A program made the translations under genes and the position numbers. A DNA stretch of 64,000 bases from an uncultured Duncaniella sp. (GTDB lineage: Bacteria > Bacteroidota > Bacteroidia > Bacteroidales > Muribaculaceae): positions 1 to 64,000 of the forward strand of contig CAJULW010000026.1 of the NCBI GenBank assembly GCA_910587515.1, written 5' to 3'. Every line of letters starts with the position of its first letter. Within the stretch, counting starts at the first letter, position 1. Below, in pieces: positions 34,902 through 43,775 of the stretch. Below the pieces are notes generated by a model, which searched no databases, was not told where the DNA came from, and saw only the letters and a list, made by a program, of their open reading frames with translations.

Positions 34902-35298
34902 TGGTGGAGCTGGAGGGATTTGAACCCTCGTCCAAACGCGGAACTAATGAACTTTCTACATGCTTAGTCTCTACTTGGTTTTCGTGCTGTGACAGGCAAG
35001 AGACCACCAATCACGGCCTTATCCTCTAAAAAATCTCAGCGAGTCGCGAGGCTTTCGTCGCCATATTTCCGATTTACCTGCACCACCATATCGATCCGTC
35101 TCGGAAAAAGGACAATCGGGTGATGTCTCGTTTCGGCAACTGTTGCCGAAATAAAGCTAATCTACTGTACTTCGATTAAGCAGCGAGAGCGTAGTTATTT
35201 TCGCCATTTGAAATTTTGATGTCCCTGATTTAAGAGCGTAGCCATCATTGCTCTGCATGCTTACCCACCTCTACACGCTGTCAAAACCGGTCAGCCCC
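34902..35298 (-). ncRNA. ssrA: Transfer-messenger RNA (tmRNA)
   Basis: The 397-nt RNA rescues stalled ribosomes together with SmpB. Its 5' end GGGGCTGACCGG pairs with the 3' end CAGCTCC-ACCA to form the acceptor stem, and a T-arm with GGTTCAAATCC lies next to it. The tag reading frame (35205 to 35176 on the minus strand) encodes GENNYALAA and then a TAA stop, the known Bacteroidales type. The end at 34902 is set by the encoded CCA. A promoter lies about 80 bp upstream (35379-35410) and a terminator follows. Confidence 0.97.
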
Positions 35299-35378
35299 GT
35301 TTGTTGCAAGCTTCAGCTTATTGTGGGATGCCATCAGATAAAAGTCTCTACTTCGTCCGGTGGCGCTTGTCTAATGTA

Positions 35379-35410
35379 CAAAGATAGACAATAAAAGGCA
35401 AAGTGCAAAA
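35379..35410 (-). promoter_or_regulatory. tmRNA promoter
   Basis: On the minus strand TTTTG (35410-35406), 19 bp and TATCTTTG (35386-35379) match the Bacteroidetes consensus exactly. Transcription should start near 35372, giving a 5' precursor of about 75 nt that is then trimmed. Confidence 0.8.
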
Positions 35411-35506
35411 TTGTCGGATTTGGTTTATGGATATTTAACTTTATTACCGTGTCTTTTCATTGTCACTGTATTTGATCGGGTGATATGAAAAATGCCATTT
35501 GTCATG

Positions 35507-36532
35507 CTACAGACCTTTTCTCGTCAGCCATGAAAAGATGTATCGGTATAGGGGTTCTCTGATTCCCGGAGCGGAAAGCACAAGATCATGCATCCCTTCC
35601 ATGACTTTGACGCATGTCACGTTCGGTCCGAGCTCCCGGCCGTATTTCTTGATGTCGTCCACGTCAAGCACTGCATCGCCACGATTGAATTCCGGAGTCC
35701 ATTCCGACCCGTTGACGCTTTTCGAGGAATATAGTAGGAGGATCGGAATCTTTATATCTGCTTTTCCGTCGCGCAGGCTGTTCTGAGCCATGGTCACGGC
35801 CCTTATCCATCCGGCGTTTACATCCGGTGAGCGCATTTGTTTCCAGTCTGTGTTGTAGAGCCATTCTCCGCGATGGCTTTTCAGCAGGCTTTCTCCGTAG
35901 GCCGTTGATCCGTCTTGCGATATTTTCATTTCAGGCCAGATACTGCCCAACGTGCTTACAATCGGGATTATGCGTTCTTTCCATCCCTGGTTCCAGTCGA
36001 GAAAAGGGCTGTTGAGTATCAAAGCCTTTATGGACTCCGGGTGCCTGCGGCTTTCGAAATAAGAGGCGGTTAGTCCTCCGGTGGAATGTCCCATAAGTAT
36101 GATTTCGCTGATGCCTGATTGTTGCATGGCAACCAATGCGGAGTCTATATCAGGAAAATATTCCGTCATGTTTCGTACGTCAAACGGCTTTTGATCTTCC
36201 ATGATGGAGCGTCCGTAGCGACGAAGGTCTACCGCATAGAAATCGTAGCCGTGTCTGACGAACCGGTCGCCCATATCTTTTTGAAAGAAGTAGTCGTTGA
36301 AACCGTGTATATATAGTACTCCTCTGTGCGTGTGTCCGCCAAGGCTGTCGGATGACACGAGCTTTCGTATGATGGTCGAAACGACTTTCCCGGAATAATC
36401 GTCGGGATGGTTGACGGTGCGCATCTCATAGCCGTCGCTGAGTATGTCGGGTGTCCATCCGCATGATGTCCGGGCGTGCAGGCAGGATATTGTCGAAAGC
36501 AGTAATGTCAGAAAAAAGACGTGTCGTTTCAT
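35507..36532 (-). CDS. Secreted alpha/beta hydrolase (monoacylglycerol-lipase-like)
   Basis: The 341-residue protein has a signal peptide (residues 1-20) and an alpha/beta-hydrolase fold of the serine-aminopeptidase S33 / Hydrolase_4 type. The nucleophile is Ser150 in LMGHSTGG. LYIHGFNDYF is the oxyanion region, and the final His is in MEGMHDLVLSAPG. The acid is probably the Asp in RGDAVLDVDD. Likely substrates are esters or lipids. The gene starts 38 bp beyond the hairpin that ends the rprXY transcript. Confidence 0.85.
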   Translation of the reverse strand: MKRHVFFLTLLLSTISCLHARTSCGWTPDILSDGYEMRTVNHPDDYSGKVVSTIIRKLVSSDSLGGHTHRGVLYIHGFNDYFFQKDMGDRFVRHGYDFYAVDLRRYGRSIMEDQKPFDVRNMTEYFPDIDSALVAMQQSGISEIILMGHSTGGLTASYFESRRHPESIKALILNSPFLDWNQGWKERIIPIVSTLGSIWPEMKISQDGSTAYGESLLKSHRGEWLYNTDWKQMRSPDVNAGWIRAVTMAQNSLRDGKADIKIPILLLYSSKSVNGSEWTPEFNRGDAVLDVDDIKKYGRELGPNVTCVKVMEGMHDLVLSAPGIREPLYRYIFSWLTRKGL

Positions 36533-36569
36533 TGTCGGTGCTCTGTCTATTTATGGTTGTTAAAAAAAT

Positions 36570-36612
36570 CACCGGACCGGAGTTTTTTGATGATCCGGAC
36601 CGGTGTCTTTTT
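36570..36612 (-). terminator. Terminator of rprXY
   Basis: On the minus strand CACCGGTCCGGA and TCCGGTCCGGTG form a stem with one central mismatch, followed by ATTTTTTTA. Confidence 0.85.
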
Positions 36613-36649
36613 AATAGATTTCCCTTGTCTCGGACAGGGGATGTGTGAC

Positions 36650-37357
36650 TTAGTTTGACGATTCGAGTTCAGGAGCGATAAGCTTATATCCCTTTCCGTG
36701 GATATTGATGATCTCTATTGACGGATCGTCTTTCAGGTGTTTGCGAAGTTTGGTGATATAAACGTCCATAGAGCGGGCGTTGAAATAGTTGTCATCGATC
36801 CAGATTGTTTTAAGAGCGAAGTTTCGTTCGAGGATCTCGTTGACATGGGCGCAAAGAAGGCTCAGGAGTTCTGATTCTTTCGTGGTCAGTTTCGTCACTT
36901 TGTCATCGATGAGAAGCACTTGCTTTTGGGTGTCGAAAGTGAATTTGCCGATCTTGTACATCGTGATCTCTTTGCCTTTTTTGCCTTTGACGCGACGGAG
37001 TATCGCTTCGATACGGAACACGAGTTCCTCCATCGAGAACGGCTTTGTGATATAGTCGTCGGCTCCGATCTTGAACCCTTCAAGGATGTCTTCCTTCATG
37101 GATTTGGCTGTAAGGAAGATAATGGGTACTTCCGAATTTACGGTTCTTATTTCCTGAGCGAGTGCGAAACCGTCTTTCTTGGGCATCATCACATCAAGGA
37201 CGCAAAGGTCATATTTCCCTTTGAGGAATGCCTTGTAACCGCTTTCCCCGTCTGCGAAGAGATCAGCGTTGAAGCCTTTTGCCTGGAGATACTCGCGAAG
37301 GAGCATTCCGAGGTTCTCGTCGTCTTCGCAAAGTAGTATGCGCAAACGTTCTTCCAT
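36650..37357 (-). CDS. rprY: OmpR-family response regulator (RprY)
   Basis: The 235-residue regulator has a receiver domain (residues 5-118) with acidic pocket EDD (11-13), phospho-acceptor Asp55 (LCVLDVMMPK) and Lys in FLTAKSM, and a winged-helix DNA-binding domain (about 130-232; LTTKESELLSLLCAH, YITKLRKHLKDDPSIEIINIHGKGYKL). It follows the kinase gene by 6 bp. In Bacteroides and Porphyromonas RprY is linked to oxidative stress and sodium, and in P. gingivalis to nqr genes; the latter is known from that organism and not shown here. Confidence 0.88.
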   Translation of the reverse strand: MEERLRILLCEDDENLGMLLREYLQAKGFNADLFADGESGYKAFLKGKYDLCVLDVMMPKKDGFALAQEIRTVNSEVPIIFLTAKSMKEDILEGFKIGADDYITKPFSMEELVFRIEAILRRVKGKKGKEITMYKIGKFTFDTQKQVLLIDDKVTKLTTKESELLSLLCAHVNEILERNFALKTIWIDDNYFNARSMDVYITKLRKHLKDDPSIEIINIHGKGYKLIAPELESSN

Positions 37358-37363
37358 AGTTCT

Positions 37364-38860
37364 TTAGTTTTTAGTTATTGGTAATGTAATTATAAATTTC
37401 GTTCCTGAGTTTAGTTCGCTGTCCACGCTGATTTCTCCTCCGAGTTCGCCAACCATTTTCTTCACATAGGCCAACCCGAGTCCGAATCCCTTGACGTCGT
37501 GGCGGTTGCCTGTCGATACACGGTAGAACTTCTCAAATATTTTTTTCAAATCCTCACGTTTCATTCCTATGCCATTGTCGGATATGGAGATGGATATGCG
37601 CTCGTCGCCATGACTGCTTATGTTTTTTGTGCTGACTCTCAACTTGAGAGGCACATCTTCGCGACGGTATTTTACAGCGTTGTCAAGAAGGTTGAATATC
37701 ACATTTGTGAAGTGCATCTCGTCGACATTGATTGTGGAGTCTTCAGCGTCGAGCACGGCTTCGATCTTGCCACCGTATTTCTCTACTTTGAGCTTGAATG
37801 TGCTCGTGATATTGGCGATCAATACGTTGGCGTCGACGTCCTGAAGGCGCAACGTAGCTTTCTGTCGGTCAAACATCGACATCTGTAACACTTTTTCGAC
37901 TTGAAATCTCAAGCGTTTGGTCTCGTCGTTGATTACGGTCGATATGTGCGACAACATTGCCGGTGATTTCAACACCGCTCCGTCGTTGAGCATCTGCGCG
38001 GCCAATGATATGGTTGATATCGGAGTCTTGAATTCGTGGGTCATATTGTTTATGAAGTCGTTTTTCATTTCGGTCAGTTTTTTTTGTCTGAAAGCGAGAA
38101 TTATGGTGCAGACAAATGTCACAAGCAATATGAACGTAAAGATAAACGACGGGATCATGAAACGTATGGAGTCGAATATGTAGTCTCTCTTGGTCGGAAA
38201 ATAAACCTTGAGGTAGTACATTTTATTTTTCGGATCGTTGGGAAAAAGAGTTTGGATGAACATCGAGCTTTCGTCGCTCGTTTTGGGGTGATAGCCCGGT
38301 GAACGGTAGACGATGCCTCCTACACGGTTGACCACCGCAAACTCGTAGGGCAGTACAAGCCCGTTGTTTTCCAGTTCGGACCGTAGATAGCGGTTTACCT
38401 CCGTAGAGTCTGCACGTTCACTGATAGGCCGGTTGCTCGATTGGGTTATGATGTTGAAGATGACTTCGTCAAGAAGGCCTTTCTGGTATAGATACTTTCC
38501 GCGCATGACCTCGCGTATGGAGGTGTTGGCCGTGCGTTGGTCTATGTTCCCTTTGAGTGTGAGGTCGTAGTTTATTCCTTCGGAGGTTGTGAAATTATAG
38601 TTTATACCGACCGATCCGTCGGCATTTGTGCGCGGGTAGAATTGAGTCTCCATCGTAGCCATGTCCTCCTCGAGGAAATGTTTGGTTTCATCTTGTTCCA
38701 GGCGGGTGGTGACGGCATAGAGGGAGCGTTTCACGCCTTCTGCAAACTGGTCGTCACGCATCTTCTTCATGTTGTTCATGTACATTATCTGTACATAAAG
38801 CAATCCCATGAAGGTCAACGCCATTATGATGGTCAGAAACCAGATAGTTGACTTTTTCAT
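37364..38860 (-). CDS. rprX: Sensor histidine kinase (RprX)
   Basis: The 498-residue kinase has two membrane helices (about residues 7-25 and 230-252) enclosing a periplasmic sensor of about 200 residues. The HisKA dimerisation domain carries phospho-acceptor His275 (MTHEFKTPIST). The ATPase domain shows the N box NLLDNAVKYR, G1 DNGIGM and G2 GFGLGLAYVKK. It is paired with rprY 6 bp downstream, and the two share one transcript from a promoter near 39005-39035. Confidence 0.88.
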   Translation of the reverse strand: MKKSTIWFLTIIMALTFMGLLYVQIMYMNNMKKMRDDQFAEGVKRSLYAVTTRLEQDETKHFLEEDMATMETQFYPRTNADGSVGINYNFTTSEGINYDLTLKGNIDQRTANTSIREVMRGKYLYQKGLLDEVIFNIITQSSNRPISERADSTEVNRYLRSELENNGLVLPYEFAVVNRVGGIVYRSPGYHPKTSDESSMFIQTLFPNDPKNKMYYLKVYFPTKRDYIFDSIRFMIPSFIFTFILLVTFVCTIILAFRQKKLTEMKNDFINNMTHEFKTPISTISLAAQMLNDGAVLKSPAMLSHISTVINDETKRLRFQVEKVLQMSMFDRQKATLRLQDVDANVLIANITSTFKLKVEKYGGKIEAVLDAEDSTINVDEMHFTNVIFNLLDNAVKYRREDVPLKLRVSTKNISSHGDERISISISDNGIGMKREDLKKIFEKFYRVSTGNRHDVKGFGLGLAYVKKMVGELGGEISVDSELNSGTKFIITLPITKN

Positions 38861-39004
38861 TCGTTTCTTTCGTAGATATATTTAGATGTGGTGTCCCGCA
38901 GGATCCGCCCTTGACTTAGAAGTGTGTTTTATATGTTAACAATTGTAATGTCTAATTGTTGTGAAAATTTTCAAATAAGTAACAACCTCGTTAACATATC
39001 GCGT

Positions 39005-39035
39005 CAAAATTAACATAAAAATGTGAAATCAACAA
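39005..39035 (-). promoter_or_regulatory. Candidate rprXY promoter
   Basis: On the minus strand TTG (39035-39033), 20 bp and TAATTTTG (39012-39005). The leader would be about 140 nt. The 430-bp gap from 38861 to 39291 also holds GACCGATC / GATCGGTC (39098-39130), a weak hairpin with no T-run, and otherwise nothing I recognise. Confidence 0.5.
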
Positions 39036-39291
39036 GCAAACGGGAATTAATTTTATCAATATCACTGCGTTATTATCAAGTTTATTATAAGTTATCGGAC
39101 CGATCATCCCTGTCTGGGCATGGATCGGTCGGTAGTCTTGTCGGTCAGATAGATTCTCTTTGGTTGGCCGGCTTCGTTTTTCGGTCACTCATAAGGTAAT
39201 ATATTTTTGATCTAAAACCTCAGAAGCGTCCGGGTTTGCTCAACCTGGTAGCTTGATATTGTATTTGGTTGTACAATTTCCGCCCTTTACA

Positions 39292-40299
39292 TCAGTCCCC
39301 GTAGATGTCCCGGACGCTTCTTCGCGGTTTTAGGTCTACTTGTTGTGTGTGTTGTTCAATAGCCTTTACGAGCTGTACGGGTGTGGCGTCTTTGAGTACG
39401 ACGCGGCCGTAGCGGTCGATCAGATAGATTGTAGGCATTGCCGGAAGGACGTATCTTTCGTCACCGAGTATATCATCGGTGGCGTAGCCTACCTCCCAGT
39501 CTGCCGGAAGTGACTCTTTGGATGCCTCCCAGTGATCACGGTCGCCCTCGGCGTCTATGGCCAACACTTTTATGCCGGATGGAAAATCGATCGAGCGGAG
39601 AATATCTATCGTCTCTTTGCAATGTCCGCAATCCGGATCGTAGAATATCAGCACCGTGAATACTTGGCCTTTCACCGCATTGAGCAGTTTCGTGTGTTTC
39701 CCGTAGCGGTCGGTGTAGCGGAAATCCGAAGCCATGGTCCCGCGACGGTTTTTCAACGCGGTCTCGAGCAGATAGCGAGTACGTTCCTTCGAGGACTCGT
39801 CAAACTGTCGGCTTTCAGTTTGCGCGCGTATGAACATGATGAAGTGTTCTTCGTCATACATGGGCGAATTTGGCTCATAGAGGTATTTTTCAGCGATCTC
39901 CGAGAGTAGCAGGTACACGTCTTTGTCGGTTTCGGCCCGTTCCATCAATTTATTTACTGAGTTTGACAGATCTGTGGAATCGGCATAATCGAACAGGCTT
40001 GCGAAGTTGGCGAAATTCTGTTCCATGAATGCCGTGTCGAGGCTTAGCGAGCGGTTTCCAAAATCCATAGCGTCCCAAAAATGATCGAGTATATAGGCGG
40101 CCCTCTCTTTGGGCGAGATCATTGACGCAGGGACGACGGGCAGCGGAAGCTCCTTTGTCTCACCTGCTGTCGCGTTTATGCCGGAGACAGTGCTTGTCGA
40201 AACCGCGATGGCTCCAGTCGCGCTTTCATGCGTCACAGCCTTTGAGCAGGATGCGAGCAGGATTGGCAGACATAATAATATATGAAAGGTCCTCATCAT
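39292..40299 (-). CDS. DUF5106 / thioredoxin-like lipoprotein
   Basis: The 335-residue product starts with a lipoprotein signal (lipobox LASC, Cys18). The N-terminal half (about 50-185; KERAAYILDHFWDAMDFGNR) matches DUF5106. The C-terminal half (about 190-325) is a thioredoxin-like fold with a redox pair in YDPDCGHCKETID and the cis-Pro region LPAMPTIYLID. It probably acts in the periplasm as a thiol-disulfide enzyme. Placed 18 bp after the last fimbrial gene, it may fold or reduce cysteine pairs in the fimbrial lipoproteins; this is inference. Confidence 0.85.
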   Translation of the reverse strand: MMRTFHILLCLPILLASCSKAVTHESATGAIAVSTSTVSGINATAGETKELPLPVVPASMISPKERAAYILDHFWDAMDFGNRSLSLDTAFMEQNFANFASLFDYADSTDLSNSVNKLMERAETDKDVYLLLSEIAEKYLYEPNSPMYDEEHFIMFIRAQTESRQFDESSKERTRYLLETALKNRRGTMASDFRYTDRYGKHTKLLNAVKGQVFTVLIFYDPDCGHCKETIDILRSIDFPSGIKVLAIDAEGDRDHWEASKESLPADWEVGYATDDILGDERYVLPAMPTIYLIDRYGRVVLKDATPVQLVKAIEQHTQQVDLKPRRSVRDIYGD

Positions 40300-40317
40300 T
40301 GGTTCCCGATTGGCTAA

Positions 40318-43300
40318 TCATCGCACATCACGCACGCAACGCACAAAATATTTGTCGCCTTGAGCTTGTGTAAGTCCGTCGTTGCGGGTCACCATGAACT
40401 TTTGTGATGTGTTATTGCTTATATTGACTTCCATCTTTATTCCACTGGAATTGAATGCGGAGACAGAGCACGACAGGCCGAATCCCGCAGCCTCGAATGC
40501 ATTATAGCCGCTGTTCCATTGGATCATTTCGTCAAATACCCCGAGATTGCGCATTATTGCCAGTTCTTTGAGGTTAGGCACTCGCCAGCCCGTATTTCCA
40601 CCTTTGTTCAGTCCGTCGCATGGATTGTTGTTGACGGAAACCGTCAGAGTCTGTAAATTTTGGTTGTTGATTGTATTATCGTAATAGAAGTTTGAATTTA
40701 TCGTTTGGCCGCTCCCGTTCTGATAGCTGTGTCTGTTTGCTCCTTCTGAAATTTCAAAAGCGGTATACAGAGAATTGTAAGTTTGGTTATAGATCGGATG
40801 TACAGGCATCTGTCTCGTGCCGCTGCCGTTTCCGTCATACGGTGTCTTGCGTATGGAATTGTCGTCGTAGAACGACATTCTGACAACTCCTCCACGCGAG
40901 GCGTCGTTGCCGCTTCGCGGTTCGAACGTATAGGCCGGAATGGTCTTGTCGGTGGCTACTATGTCCGCTGACAGATTGATCCCGAGGTTTCTGATGCAGC
41001 GAACCTGCCATGGTGCGACGGGCGATGTGGATCCCCATTGGCCCCAAAATGATGTAGACAGACCTTCCATGGCCCAAAGTACGCAACCGTCGCTTCCGAA
41101 AAACATGTATTGGCCGATAAGATCGTTGCTTGTGAAGCCTGTACCGTTCGGATTGACCAATCTGGAGATATTGTCATAATCCATTAGCGGTTCTTTAAGA
41201 GACTGGTTGCCCAACACGAGGCGCAGATATTTGCCTATTGTCGGCACATACCAACGTATCTCATCGTTCGAAATTATGCCGTCACCGTTGTTGTCGCGGT
41301 TTCGGTTCATGCAGGCGTTTATCGCTTCGATATAAACGCCTGAATTACGGTCGGCTCTCGGCTGTGGATCGTAGTCAGTCATGGCGTTAACAAGATTGTT
41401 GCCCGGAGATGGATTGTTGTTGGTAGATAGGCTGTTGCTAAGCTCTCCTTCGAAATCTGCGATTTTGGGGAGTCTTACGGGATTATTGCTTTCTACTGTC
41501 TGAACCGGCTTGCCTGTCTGTCCGGCCGGTATCTCCTGTGGTCTTTCGATATCCACGAAATTGCTCCATAGCGATTGAGACGCATTGTCGTTTTCCTCCC
41601 ATCTGTTTTTGTTGTATGTGTGATGTGTGAACTGCATCAGATTATATCGGCCGTTTATCTTATCGGTGGCTGCGACGAACGATCTGCGCAGATTGAGTCC
41701 GAACGACTCGTTTTCGCGTTCCACACCGACCGCTGAGCCGGCTACTTCTCCCGCAGTTTGGATTTGCGATATGTTCTCTGTTGAATAATAGGTCATTATT
41801 GACTCTTGTGACATTGCATATTTCGAACGGGCATACAGACTTTCACCGTCGGCTGAGACGCTGCGGGTCACTCGGATATAGAAACGTCGCGGGTTCTGGT
41901 TGACATATCCTGCCCATATCGGTTGTCCGTCGGACTGTTCGTTGGCGTTTTCAGCCTCGTAGGTATATTCGTTGACGAACACCGTATACCATTGCTTGCC
42001 CTCAGCGTCTGGGATGGCACGTTGGTTTTCGCTTATTCCTTTTGACGCATCAAGGAGAGTGAAAGTCAGTCCGTCGGCATATTCACCGACACGAGGCTTG
42101 TAGGCTGCGAGGGTTCCTTTGTCGGTTGTTTTACGCAACTCTATCCAATTCATGTATTTGCTCTCTTCGCTGCTTTGTGCGTGCCCGTCTGCGAAATCAG
42201 TCTCCTGATACGTGTATTCGCGTCCATGTTCATAGCTTGTGATGATAAAGCCGAAACCCTGTCCGGTTTCTGCGTTCCAAGCGGTCAGATCAATGTCGGA
42301 TAGCTCTATGTTGAACGCGTGGTAGTGGCAGTCGAGATTTATAGTCTCGTTCTCTACGTCGGAGACCATCCCCTCCGCTCCGGCTGTCTCGTTGCCGTGA
42401 TATGCTTCGACCCGGATGTCATCGAGGCCGTTGACTGTTATGTTGTAGGTATATTTTGTGTTACGGAAGCAGTTGAAGTCAGTCGGTATGGAATTCATGT
42501 AACCAAGATGTATTTTGTAGTTAGCAGTCCCGGATCGGAATACTTCCGAGTTTGTCCCGCTTCCGTTTATTTCACCGTCGTTGTTGACGTCAAGCCGGCC
42601 CAGGTATTCCACTTGGCAGTTGACCACGACATAAGTGGCCATATTGTTAGGTGTCCAGATGTCACCGGTAAGACTTGTGAACAGTCCGGTGTTCGTTTGG
42701 TATTGTGTGCCGGATGCTTCGTTCTCTTCTATGTTTTTGCTCTCGATCTCGCGTTGCCCATAGTTGGCCGCTGTTCCGATGTGCTTGTTTTCGGCTTGCC
42801 AGAAATTGAATGTATATGTGCCGTCAGGGAGTTCGGGATGTTCGGTGCGGTCGACAGGTTGTATGCTTGTGCCGGAATATTGTGCCGGAGTCTTGTAGAA
42901 ATCCTCTTTGCTGTCTTGAGTACAGATGTCACCGTAGTTCGCGGTCATCCCGCCTGTGGCCGACCGTTCGTATAGCCAGGAGTATACAGGGACATTCACG
43001 ACCTGATAGCTGTTGGGTGTGACGCGTATGTCGAGGCCCGATTTGTAGTCGTGTCCCGGGATTATATTGAATGTTATCTGTGAAACCAGCCGTCGCAGGT
43101 GTATGGCACCGTCGCTGAGGGTAAATTGGCCATCACCCGTGGATGGGATGGTGACGGGTTGGAAATTTACCGTTTGCCAGTCGTCAAGGCGGTGTGGGCG
43201 GGAATGGTTGCCGTCGGCCGGGAGAAGATTGGTGTAGCATCCGGCCATAGGTAAAGGCGGGAGGGGAGCGCTGACTGTTTCGTAGGTCGAAGGGGAGAGG

Positions 43301-43758
43301 ACGGCTATGTCAAGAAATTTGTCCCATGTGTCCGCTTTTTCAAGGAGATCGCTTAGTGGAGCCTGTTCGTTCGGATTGTTTTTATCGATTCCTATATTGC
43401 TGACATTTCCTACGGCTACGATATAGCTGTTGCCCGATTTGGTGTCTATCGTGACATTGTGTGTCGCGGGCTCCTTGTCGGTACTTCCCGGGGTTAGTTT
43501 CAACCATTCCGATGTCGCCTGGCGGGTATCTGCGTTGTAAGTGCGTATCCAAATGCTTTCGACTTGGTCGATCTGCCAGTCTTCGAGACTTGCGCGGCTG
43601 GTTTTTATGTCCATTTTCGGAAATGTCACCGGAATTGTCAGCGTGACGTTTCGGCCGCTGACCGTATAGTCTGGCGAGGGGAGGGTTTCTTCCTGACATG
43701 CCGTCGCGAGAAGCGTGGCAAGCATTGGCAGCAGGAGTGTATGTCGTAGTATTTTCAT
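40318..43758 (-). CDS. DUF4906 fimbrial tip-like lipoprotein
   Basis: From ATG 43758 the product has 1146 residues. A TTG seven codons upstream overlaps the previous stop and is less likely. It begins with a lipoprotein signal (lipobox ATAC, Cys21), has a fimbrillin-like N-terminal beta-sandwich (about 35-170), a long DUF4906-type region, and a C-terminal domain ending in GWRVPNLKELAIMR and DKYFVRCVRDVR. That ending is common in Bacteroidetes surface lipoproteins. Large proteins of this kind sit late in Mfa-type operons and are thought to form tip or accessory subunits. The two cysteines at CSV and RCV could pair. Confidence 0.8.
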   Translation of the reverse strand: MKILRHTLLLPMLATLLATACQEETLPSPDYTVSGRNVTLTIPVTFPKMDIKTSRASLEDWQIDQVESIWIRTYNADTRQATSEWLKLTPGSTDKEPATHNVTIDTKSGNSYIVAVGNVSNIGIDKNNPNEQAPLSDLLEKADTWDKFLDIAVLSPSTYETVSAPLPPLPMAGCYTNLLPADGNHSRPHRLDDWQTVNFQPVTIPSTGDGQFTLSDGAIHLRRLVSQITFNIIPGHDYKSGLDIRVTPNSYQVVNVPVYSWLYERSATGGMTANYGDICTQDSKEDFYKTPAQYSGTSIQPVDRTEHPELPDGTYTFNFWQAENKHIGTAANYGQREIESKNIEENEASGTQYQTNTGLFTSLTGDIWTPNNMATYVVVNCQVEYLGRLDVNNDGEINGSGTNSEVFRSGTANYKIHLGYMNSIPTDFNCFRNTKYTYNITVNGLDDIRVEAYHGNETAGAEGMVSDVENETINLDCHYHAFNIELSDIDLTAWNAETGQGFGFIITSYEHGREYTYQETDFADGHAQSSEESKYMNWIELRKTTDKGTLAAYKPRVGEYADGLTFTLLDASKGISENQRAIPDAEGKQWYTVFVNEYTYEAENANEQSDGQPIWAGYVNQNPRRFYIRVTRSVSADGESLYARSKYAMSQESIMTYYSTENISQIQTAGEVAGSAVGVERENESFGLNLRRSFVAATDKINGRYNLMQFTHHTYNKNRWEENDNASQSLWSNFVDIERPQEIPAGQTGKPVQTVESNNPVRLPKIADFEGELSNSLSTNNNPSPGNNLVNAMTDYDPQPRADRNSGVYIEAINACMNRNRDNNGDGIISNDEIRWYVPTIGKYLRLVLGNQSLKEPLMDYDNISRLVNPNGTGFTSNDLIGQYMFFGSDGCVLWAMEGLSTSFWGQWGSTSPVAPWQVRCIRNLGINLSADIVATDKTIPAYTFEPRSGNDASRGGVVRMSFYDDNSIRKTPYDGNGSGTRQMPVHPIYNQTYNSLYTAFEISEGANRHSYQNGSGQTINSNFYYDNTINNQNLQTLTVSVNNNPCDGLNKGGNTGWRVPNLKELAIMRNLGVFDEMIQWNSGYNAFEAAGFGLSCSVSAFNSSGIKMEVNISNNTSQKFMVTRNDGLTQAQGDKYFVRCVRDVR

Positions 43759-43775
43759 TGTGTCAGTGTTGTCAA

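Noticed and set aside
42319..42975. 218-codon plus-strand frame inside the DUF4906 gene
   Set aside because: Antisense shadow of a clear lipoprotein gene; no signal or motif of its own.
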